64,000 nt of DNA from Holophagae bacterium (GTDB lineage: Bacteria; Acidobacteriota; Holophagae; Acanthopleuribacterales; Acanthopleuribacteraceae): positions 1 to 64,000 of the forward strand of contig JAJCXM010000004.1 in the NCBI GenBank assembly GCA_029263455.1. Reading direction: 5' to 3'. This document shows, piece after piece, positions 27,501 through 33,766 of the stretch. The notes beneath the pieces were generated by a model. It had not been told where the DNA came from and did no database searches. It saw only the letters and a program-made list of their open reading frames with translations. The position numbers were made by a program, and so were the translations under genes. Each line of letters begins with the position of its first letter. The first letter of the stretch is position 1.

Positions 27501-27683
27501 TTGAGGCAGACCGTCTTGCACACCATAGCTACGGATGTTCAGTTGTTGCGCAACGACGAAGGTTGGCAGAAGACTCAGTATCAGACAGACGACAAATGAA
27601 CAGCGGCCAAAAACACAAGCACAGGCGCTTCCTGAGCGATCCACCTGTATCGAAAGGGAATCTGGGCGCCTGGGGTTCTTCAT
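24561..27683 (-). CDS. Two-component-regulator-propeller sensor histidine kinase
   Basis: A 1040-residue protein. A signal-anchor or signal peptide (about 28-46) is followed by two seven-bladed Reg_prop propellers (repeats such as LFQDHDGRLWVVTYAGI, LASDDYGNLWIGAGNGL, LIADRGGNIWIGTYDTL). A Y_Y_Y domain lies at about 645-720, and a transmembrane helix at about 733-755. Then come a coiled-coil, an H-box (EVLHVVGN, His near 798) and a HATPase domain (EVLRNARTAMANL, DNGCGLNE, GIGAGLHHSANMV). It is an envelope sensor of probably polysaccharide or other external ligands. No receiver domain or response-regulator gene is nearby. ATG 27683 follows GAGGAAA. Confidence 0.92.
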   Translation of the reverse strand: MKNPRRPDSLSIQVDRSGSACACVFGRCSFVVCLILSLLPTFVVAQQLNIRSYGVQDGLPQSQPLALFQDHDGRLWVVTYAGITSFNGHDWKTYSRRQGIPVTRGTCLGQDSLGTMFAGFEFEGLWRLHQDHWRKESDLGLPGSTVNHLASDDYGNLWIGAGNGLFKWHQGKVTDENSRMGQWAGTSVKFVLTQGDELWISTSDGLLHLTSEAANQMSPEIASFVGIDGDGRVIAATNERLYVDVNGEILPVKYPISSVKIEKGAIDVGGIVWLGTRNHGLLGWDGLRWHNVTRDSGMSSNHVNTLIADRGGNIWIGTYDTLDRFSPGPFQVFSTAEGLPHAFTRSLFLDRNDQLWVGTRNGVAKWDGQHFELVPLSGFEDVNIYGQAQDEQGQMYLATSRGLILFNKGEPRLIDQNAGLPDHFLQSVYVDRYQRVWLGGLGLYLWQAGSIETVISSSQLAGSVVTMLHDRDDRLWVGTSRGPLVINQDLEIREWFDQVPATIWSLDEDDQGRIWLATNGLGLACVDGDQVDFFDKDSGLLDDYFWQVLCHGNEVWAAHNYGISRRQDEVWKHYGLADGLADLEGTATACIQDAQGHLWFGSSRGLTRFASDLSRLKHQPPKVQIDGLRHSQGALMANEQVPRHLNQITAHYSGIQLSQDITYRYRLLGLSTDWSEPTSSLKVTYASLAPGQYEFQVMALTDQPSQSEVAGFAFVITPALWEQWPFKLVVTALLVAAFFAYLRWRLKAIQIRRDELEHEVAVRTNSLRRTNSELIQLQTRLVEIAHHEGLAEAAREVLHVVGNAMTSLRVTLDSLRTSMAHTREKRILQGLQDKTAQQQLDGVQRVIEIRQSRLAKTEGELDDLQSSVDDLDKLLQDQQRRVQPAVVHEPFDLVADLRHLVEIEIRQLGEFEGQIQLIANEAEIQVNLPRVPLIRVMREVLRNARTAMANLTPKHAQLEIDIQCVEDRVQIEVRDNGCGLNETQLARAFEYGYSQDESGIGAGLHHSANMVQSLGGSIELLSEGVDKGACCRIVLPVTAI

Positions 27684-27840
27684 GGGTTTCCTCGAACTGG
27701 TGCGCTGCGTATGAATTTATGAATGAAGGTATAGGTACTCTACCGCAAAGCTGAGAGATTGCGAGCGGAATATCACGCTTAGTGGGCGTACACTTCACCG
27801 CCAACACGCCGAACAGATCACTTAGCCAAACCATGCACAG

Positions 27841-28425
27841 CTAATCGCTGTGATAGGTGTCACACCAAGATTTATGGATCTGTTTCAAAAGCGATGGATA
27901 AACAATCCAGTGCCGAAACGGTTTGATGAGCGCCATGTACAGGGCGGTTAAAGCGCCTGTGGGTTTGACGTAAATGGCCCATAACAGTCGGTACCCTTCA
28001 GGCTTGGGAATTAAGACCCAGACAAGCGCCGCATGCACCGTTCGATTCACAATTTCACTCATGCTTTCATTTGCTGTCTGGTAGAGCAATGTAAATGGAC
28101 CGTCTTTGGTGCCACACGGAATGCTGGATGCGGATCGATCCGAGTCACTTAGTCGCGCCTCAAACATCAAGGTGCGTTTAACTGGAACACGATCCCACCC
28201 TAACAAGACACCTAACCTACGGCGAAGGGCGAACAAGCCCTTCACTGCGCCATTGGGCGAACCCACGGTTGACAGCCTTCGTACATCTTCGATCGTTTTT
28301 CCTGGGCCGCCAGCGGGCAAATCGACTTGCCAAACTTCGTAGGGGCGCAAATCGTTCAAGATTCGATGCGCGATCAAATCTTGCTGGAGATATTCGACTT
28401 GATCCGTCTTCAACCAAGCTTTCAA
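27841..28425 (-). CDS. DUF2867 family protein
   Basis: A 194-residue protein that matches the DUF2867 pattern: FALRRRLGVLLGWD in the first half and YVKPTGALTALYMALIKPFRHWIVYPSLLKQIH at the C-terminus. The family is often fused to or linked with nucleoside-diphosphate-sugar epimerases and has no proven function. No epimerase is near here. It probably starts at TTG 28425, with GAAGGG eight bases upstream, since no ATG is available in the N-terminal part. It is soluble apart from a mildly hydrophobic C-terminal stretch. It is transcribed with the sensor kinase downstream, but the 157-bp gap argues against tight coupling. Confidence 0.8.
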   Translation of the reverse strand: MKAWLKTDQVEYLQQDLIAHRILNDLRPYEVWQVDLPAGGPGKTIEDVRRLSTVGSPNGAVKGLFALRRRLGVLLGWDRVPVKRTLMFEARLSDSDRSASSIPCGTKDGPFTLLYQTANESMSEIVNRTVHAALVWVLIPKPEGYRLLWAIYVKPTGALTALYMALIKPFRHWIVYPSLLKQIHKSWCDTYHSD

Positions 28426-28584
28426 GTTAGGTCCCTTCGATTAAGCTAATCTCAAAGCGATGTGATCGCCAGTTTCATTCTAACCCCACTCGACCTGACT
28501 CGACGAGCTGGTTCACCTGATTGATTCAAGGTTGACGATCGTCTTTTTCTGCCTTAGGTTTGAAAGCAGGAATTCATCAATAAC

Positions 28585-29652
28585 ATGAACAATTTATTCA
28601 ATAAAAAAGCCATCACATTGATTTTGGTTGCATGCTCATTCGCGCCTGGCATCCACGCAGACGTGGGCTTTCTATGCGCTACATTCCACCATTTCTGGGG
28701 CCAGACTCAGCCAAGCGACTGTACAGGTGAACAAACGATCACCGTGATTGATTATATCTCGTTTGTGAACGGTGTCTGTGGTTGCCTGTTTGAGGACCCG
28801 ATTGTTGGCACGATGGCTGTCGTTGAGCCACGCTCATTCATGCAGGGATCTCCTGTTGGTGAACCCTGCCGAAGTTCCTTTTCAGAAAATGAGTTCCACC
28901 ACACCATTACTCGTCGGATCTTAGCCATGCAGAGTGAAGTGACGCGAGGCATGTGGGCGGATCTCTTAACGGCTCAGCCAACTTTACCAGCTGATCCCAC
29001 CAACGTTGCGCTTGGTGGTGGTATGAATCAACCGGCACAAAGGATGTGGTGGTACGAAGCTGTGTTTTTTGCCAATCTACTGAGCGAGGAACGTGGCTTT
29101 CAGCCAGCCTACTTCAAGGATCCTCAGTTTTCGATTCCGCTGACCGAATTCAATTTTGATTCACAACCCATTTATTGTGATTGGGATGCTAACGGTTTTC
29201 GGCTGCCGTTTGAAGGTGAGTGGGAACATATGGCGCGCGGGAACACCTTTTCAGCTTTTTCATTTTATGAACCACAGTTTGCGGTTACGCCCGGTTGTAC
29301 CAGTTGTCCAAACCCGGGAGATCTTCCGTTCATGGAGAATCACGCACTTTTTTGCGTCAATAATGCGGGTGAAAGTAGCCCAGTATGCAGTAAACTTCCC
29401 AACCCCAACGGCCTTTTTGATATCCATGGAAACGTGGGTGAATGGTGCTGGGATGTCTTCGTTGTCGACTATCCTGTTTCACCACAGGTCGACTTCATTC
29501 AAAGTGGAAGTCTAGCTCGAGTCTATCGCGGCGGTACCTGGGCATTAGAGCCTGGCAAGCTTCGTTCAGCGAGACGCTTCTCTCAAGATGCAGATGTTCG
29601 CTACTCGTTTGTGGGCTTTAGGTTAGTGCGCACTTTTCCTACCCCTAACTGA
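28585..29652 (+). CDS. Secreted FGE-sulfatase (SUMF1-like) domain protein, second copy
   Basis: A 355-residue exported paralogue of 13601-14686, with the same order of parts. A signal peptide (to about residue 25) is followed by a Cys-containing N-terminal motif (PSDCTG ... TVIDYISFVNGVCGC) and then the SUMF1 fold (PRSFMQGSP, TRGMWADLL, FRLPFEGEWEHMARG, GLFDIHGNVGEWCWD, VYRGGTWAL, FVGFRLVRTFP). The Cys pair needed for formylglycine generation is absent from the C-terminal active-site region, so sulfatase activation is unlikely. Copies of this kind in Acidobacteria are usually uncharacterised surface proteins. It converges on the SGNH hydrolase gene 18 bp downstream. Confidence 0.85.
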   Translation: MNNLFNKKAITLILVACSFAPGIHADVGFLCATFHHFWGQTQPSDCTGEQTITVIDYISFVNGVCGCLFEDPIVGTMAVVEPRSFMQGSPVGEPCRSSFSENEFHHTITRRILAMQSEVTRGMWADLLTAQPTLPADPTNVALGGGMNQPAQRMWWYEAVFFANLLSEERGFQPAYFKDPQFSIPLTEFNFDSQPIYCDWDANGFRLPFEGEWEHMARGNTFSAFSFYEPQFAVTPGCTSCPNPGDLPFMENHALFCVNNAGESSPVCSKLPNPNGLFDIHGNVGEWCWDVFVVDYPVSPQVDFIQSGSLARVYRGGTWALEPGKLRSARRFSQDADVRYSFVGFRLVRTFPTPN

Positions 29653-29670
29653 GCGAATTCAGATAAATAT

Positions 29671-30363
29671 TCAATCCACCAAGCTTGCGGCTTGTTGAGC
29701 CCAACTCTGGTAGATCAAATGACCTGGGTGAAAACCGTCGCTGGCCATTTGGCTCGGTTCACCCTTTGCATCAAAGCGAAGGAAGCGAACGTCCGACTCC
29801 GCTTCCACATCGCTAGCTAACGCTTCGCTGAACTGACGGGCACGACGGCCCAAATACCAGCGTAAAGGTTGGGGCAACGCTGGGAAGGTCGCCACCGGCG
29901 GCAATCCAGACACGATGATACGTGAGACCGAAAACAAGTTTCGTAGCTGAGCGCGCAATCGACGTTGCTGGCTGATCCAACGAGAAATTGATAGCGATGA
30001 AACCACGTCGTTGACACCCAGCGAAGTGATTGCCAAATCAAATGAAGTTGCGTCGGTAGCCTTCAACGTTTCTAAGGTCGAGGCGGTCGTAGCACCGGTC
30101 TTAGCAATTAGTCGCCAAGTGACTCGATAACGGGTTGCCAAAAGCGAAACTAGCTGTCCCAATAAAGCCTGATCCAAATGTGACACGCCAACGCCAGCAG
30201 CCGCCGAATCTCCAACCACTAGTAATTTGAGCTGGGAATCCGTGCCTCTTTCTCCGTGCCTGGGCCCTTTTGCCTCAGGCAAGATAGGTGTGCGTTTTCG
30301 GACCCAAAGTCCTTGGACCACTAACAGCGGCCCCATGGTCCATGTCGCAAATTGGTGGCCCAT
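29671..30363 (-). CDS. SGNH/GDSL-family hydrolase
   Basis: A 230-residue protein with the SGNH blocks. Block I is LLVVGDSAAAGVG (nucleophile Ser near residue 53), block III SLGVNDV, and block V SDGFHPG with the catalytic Asp and His. It lacks a clear signal peptide; the N-terminal 40 residues contain a weakly hydrophobic stretch (MGPLLVVQGLWV) that could be a membrane anchor. Family members are esterases or lipases of broad specificity, often acting on acylated polysaccharide or peptidoglycan. It is divergent from the secreted paralogue pair at 30495-32515. Confidence 0.85.
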   Translation of the reverse strand: MGHQFATWTMGPLLVVQGLWVRKRTPILPEAKGPRHGERGTDSQLKLLVVGDSAAAGVGVSHLDQALLGQLVSLLATRYRVTWRLIAKTGATTASTLETLKATDATSFDLAITSLGVNDVVSSLSISRWISQQRRLRAQLRNLFSVSRIIVSGLPPVATFPALPQPLRWYLGRRARQFSEALASDVEAESDVRFLRFDAKGEPSQMASDGFHPGHLIYQSWAQQAASLVD

Positions 30364-30494
30364 CTCTAATCACCCCTGAGAAAGAATGTATCGCGTTCCT
30401 TGACTTCATGATCTTCAGTCATAATGTTTCATTAGACAATTGCAAATTAAAAAACAACTCAGTCTCTTTTGATTTGCTCAAAAATGGAGGGCAC

Positions 30495-31478
30495 ATGAGA
30501 ATCACAGCTGCTTTATGCATTATCGCATCATGCTATTTCGGTTCGGCCCAAAAGAGCATGATCTTGCACGTTACCAATGCGAATGGTGGTTTTTCGACGG
30601 ATGTGATCCTGCGAAACAATTTTGCCGCAAGCCTTCCCTATCATTTAGTCGCTCTGGATGCCCAAGGCCAAATAGTCGCGGACGTGAATGGCACGATCGA
30701 AGCACTATCGAGCACAAGAATTGACAGCAATGAGTTGTTTAACGTCAACACGGTCTCTCACTTCTACAAGTCGGACGAGACCTTTGTAACTGTTGGCGTT
30801 TCGTACCAGGCCAATATCGCTAATGCTGGCGTCGCCAACGTGCTTGAATCCAGCGATCGATCCGATCTTTGGATTGTACAACCGGGCCTTCAGTCCCTAT
30901 CTTGGGACGGGCTAGCGATCGTGAACCGGAGCGATGAATCGATACCCATTTACGTCGATCAGCGTGATGAACAGGGTGAACTCATCAAAACGATGCAAAT
31001 CCACCCGGGTCTTGCACCAAACGCAAAAACACTCTATGTATTATCTACTGATTTCGATCTGACCTATAACAATGCTCTGTTCAATATTCGATCTGATCAA
31101 GCCATAGGCGTCATTGCGCTTCGCGGTACCCATAGTAACGCTGTCTTGTGGCAAAACTTAGCGCTGCCATTGCCGTCAGACGAGGCACCGGACACGCAAT
31201 TATTTGGCGAGCAACGTATCTCTTTTCGCTCTGACATGTCCGTCGACACGGAATGGGCGTTCTCTGGCGGAGCGACCGGCAATGCGCGCAATGTGGACAC
31301 GGGCCAAATTGCCCCTTACAGCTACGAGAAATTGGGCCGAAACAGCATGTCCATCCAAGTCGATTCGCAAACGCCTCGTTTATTCAGACTGGGACTCACG
31401 GATGAGTTAACCGGTCTTTATCAAGAGCTCGTCGATGGTGCGATTGTGACACAGGGCTCATTCTGGATGTATCCATGA
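30495..31478 (+). CDS. Secreted beta-rich protein, tandem paralogue 1
   Basis: A 327-residue exported protein, family unknown to me. The signal peptide is MRITAALCIIASCYFGSAQ. The mature part starts ILHVTNANGGFSTDVILRNN and has a second similar block, WIVQPGLQSLSWDGLAIVNRSDESIPIYVDQRDEQGELI. Both read like immunoglobulin-like beta sandwiches of about 100-120 residues. The downstream gene has the same layout and overlaps by four bases (ATGA), so the two products are probably made together and may form a surface complex. ATG 30495 follows GGAGG. No enzyme motif or anchor is visible. Confidence 0.65.
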   Translation: MRITAALCIIASCYFGSAQKSMILHVTNANGGFSTDVILRNNFAASLPYHLVALDAQGQIVADVNGTIEALSSTRIDSNELFNVNTVSHFYKSDETFVTVGVSYQANIANAGVANVLESSDRSDLWIVQPGLQSLSWDGLAIVNRSDESIPIYVDQRDEQGELIKTMQIHPGLAPNAKTLYVLSTDFDLTYNNALFNIRSDQAIGVIALRGTHSNAVLWQNLALPLPSDEAPDTQLFGEQRISFRSDMSVDTEWAFSGGATGNARNVDTGQIAPYSYEKLGRNSMSIQVDSQTPRLFRLGLTDELTGLYQELVDGAIVTQGSFWMYP

Positions 31479-32515
31479 GCAACCTCAACATGTGGCGTAT
31501 TAAAACCTTCGCTCCAATAACTATAACAACCATCTTGCTGATGTTCTTGACCAGTACAGTCATGGCGCAAGGCACGCTTCACGTTACTGGCATGAATGGT
31601 GGTTTTGACACGGGCATTATCATCGACAATCCATTATCGATGGATTGGACCATTACATTGACCGGCACCTACCCTGATGGAACCGTGATTGAACATAGCG
31701 AAACGATTGCTGGATTTGGTCGCTTCGTGGGATCTGCTCAACAACTGTTTCCAGACCGCATGGGTGCAGGCGGTCAACTGATGCGCGTGTCGCACATCTC
31801 TGTTCCCATAAGCCTGCTATTGATCACGGCCACCTATCTGAGGCCGGGCTCTACCCAAACAACGGTGGCACCAGTGGCGGACGGAGAGCAGTGGATTATT
31901 CGGCCATCGGGAGAGACATACACCGACGGAATTGCATTCGTAAACACAGGATCCGAGCCGGTGACTGTGGTCATTGAACACTACGACGAAGACGGGAATG
32001 TGATCAAAACCGATACCATCGCTGTCGACCTTGCGCCAGGGGGCAAAGTGCTCCATGTAATCCAGCGTGCCGAAGGAACTGCTTATTACAGAGTTAAATC
32101 TACCGGTAAAGGTGCGACGGTTTCTTTGAGTTTTGCCAACGACGGATCTGTCATCATGGAAAACGAAGCACAACCACTTGAAGAGAATGCGCCGACGGAA
32201 GAAAGCCTCGAAGATGAACAGGGCTGCATACAAATTGAAGGCGAGAATTTCGCGCTCAATATCATGTCGGGAAACATGTTCCAGTACGTGGGGTCCGGAC
32301 CACCTTCATGGGGCGATTATCAACTCATCCAATCGATCTATAACGTGACCAGCCTGCAACTGACGGTGCTTGGCGGGCCCGCAATCGACGACAACCTCGT
32401 CGATATCATTTGGCAAAGCTATTGGGGTGGCATGGCGACGTTCTATAGAGCAGATATCCCGACGGTAGAGCGACTCTACCAATTGTTCGATCGCAATTCG
32501 GGTGGCTGCAAATAG
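31475..32515 (+). CDS. Secreted beta-rich protein, tandem paralogue 2
   Basis: A 346-residue exported protein with a signal peptide to about residue 31 (TILLMFLTSTVMAQ). It is paralogous to the previous gene: TLHVTGMNGGFDTGIIIDNP matches its N-terminal block and WIIRPSGETYTDGIAFVNTGSEPVTVVIEHYDEDGNVI its second block. It differs by an additional C-terminal region after an acidic linker (EENAPTEESLEDE) that ends DRNSGGCK. Function is unknown. Duplication followed by acquisition of the C-terminal extension is the likely history. It ends convergent to the YpfJ-like peptidase. Confidence 0.65.
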   Translation: MSNLNMWRIKTFAPITITTILLMFLTSTVMAQGTLHVTGMNGGFDTGIIIDNPLSMDWTITLTGTYPDGTVIEHSETIAGFGRFVGSAQQLFPDRMGAGGQLMRVSHISVPISLLLITATYLRPGSTQTTVAPVADGEQWIIRPSGETYTDGIAFVNTGSEPVTVVIEHYDEDGNVIKTDTIAVDLAPGGKVLHVIQRAEGTAYYRVKSTGKGATVSLSFANDGSVIMENEAQPLEENAPTEESLEDEQGCIQIEGENFALNIMSGNMFQYVGSGPPSWGDYQLIQSIYNVTSLQLTVLGGPAIDDNLVDIIWQSYWGGMATFYRADIPTVERLYQLFDRNSGGCK

Positions 32516-32546
32516 GCGAACGGAAACACGGGCAATTTGTAGCCCT

Positions 32547-32564
32547 CAAGTTTATAAAAACTTG
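32547..32564. terminator. Hairpin between convergent genes
   Basis: CAAGTTT and AAACTTG around ATAA form an AT-rich hairpin. It lies midway in the 108-bp gap between convergent genes and is a plausible bidirectional terminator. Confidence 0.4.
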
Positions 32565-32623
32565 GCCAAAGGTGTTGTTCGAGCAACATCAATTTGGCTG
32601 AATCAAAAATCGATTACTGGCCA

Positions 32624-33466
32624 CTAAAGGTTATTAGCGGCAAAAGTATCGCCTTGGTTGAGGTCGCCGCTCTCGAATCCACGCTGGAACCAGCGCATTC
32701 TTTGTGCCGAGGTTCCATGTGTGAATGCGTCGGGTACCACATAACCACGAGATCTCTTTTGCAAACGGTCATCTCCGATGGCGCTAGCTGCATTGATCGC
32801 TTCTTCCAGGTCGCCTCGTTCGAGTAAGTTGCGGGCTGTTTGAGCGTGGTGGGCCCAAACTCCGGCGTAAAAATCGGCTTGCAGCTCCAATCTCACCGAC
32901 AGACGGTTGTATTCGGATTCGCTCACCTGGGACCTCATTTGCTGGACCTGACGGCTGACGCCCAATAGGTTTTGCACGTGATGGCCAACTTCGTGGGCAA
33001 TAACGTAGGCCTGGGCGAAATCGCCCGGTGCGCCCAGTTTTCGCTCCAAGTCATCAAAAAAACTTAAGTCCAGGTACAACTTGTAATCCGCCGGGCAATA
33101 AAAGGGACCTGTTGAAGATTGTGCCGATCCACAGGCTGATTGCACGCCATCACGAAAAAGCACAAGTGCGGGTTCCTGATACGTGCGCGACTGCTCTGCA
33201 AAGATGCGGTGCCACGTATCTTCCGTATCCGCCAGGATGACGGAAACGAAATCTGCGCGTTCTGATTCCTCTGCTGAAACGCTTGCAGCTGGTTGGCGAG
33301 CTTGTGGTTCGGAGTCTAGCAATCCCATTATTTGTTTGGGGTCAGCGCCCATGAACAGAGCGATGAGGACAATGATGATCGTGCCTATCCCCAGTTTGGG
33401 TATTGCCCCAGATTTGCCTCTACGATCCTCAACATTTTGGCTACGACGACCTGATTTCCAACGCAT
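32624..33466 (-). CDS. ypfJ: YpfJ-family neutral zinc metallopeptidase
   Basis: A 280-residue member of the YpfJ/zinc_peptidase family. A single N-terminal transmembrane helix (about residues 25-40, LGIGTIIIVLIALFMG) is followed by a periplasmic domain. That domain carries ACGSAQSSTGPFYCPAD, the HEVGHHVQNLLG zinc motif (about 157-168) and a later Glu in ELQADFYAGVWAHHA. The C-terminal DAFTHGTSAQRMRWFQRGFESGD is the hallmark of the family. Its substrate in the cell envelope is unknown. The gene is divergent from the large propeller protein. Confidence 0.93.
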   Translation of the reverse strand: MRWKSGRRSQNVEDRRGKSGAIPKLGIGTIIIVLIALFMGADPKQIMGLLDSEPQARQPAASVSAEESERADFVSVILADTEDTWHRIFAEQSRTYQEPALVLFRDGVQSACGSAQSSTGPFYCPADYKLYLDLSFFDDLERKLGAPGDFAQAYVIAHEVGHHVQNLLGVSRQVQQMRSQVSESEYNRLSVRLELQADFYAGVWAHHAQTARNLLERGDLEEAINAASAIGDDRLQKRSRGYVVPDAFTHGTSAQRMRWFQRGFESGDLNQGDTFAANNL

Positions 33467-33766
33467 GCTGCCCCCTTCGATGGCTTGATCTCACTATTCG
33501 GCGGACATCGACCATACCTTAAGTCCAAAGCGATTGTTAGTCAGGCAGATAGCGATACCTTTAATCGTTCTGAAAGGCCTTATTGAACGTCGGCGAATGG
33601 CTACCGTTGCAGCTTAACCCATTTATGCCATACCCACATATTTCCCCGACGTCAATAAAGCATGATGCAAGTGAGATTGTCTTGTTTCTGCTTGTCCACT
33701 TGATTCGCAAAAGGTCTGACGTTAGATTGGATAAACCTTCTGTAATAACCAAAAAAGGATTCTACA
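33467..33766. other. Intergenic region, divergent promoters
   Basis: About 300 bp without a credible gene between the YpfJ-like peptidase and the propeller protein. Short ORFs on both strands lack ribosome-binding sites. AAGGA just before 33767 serves the downstream gene. No structured RNA was recognised. Confidence 0.4.
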
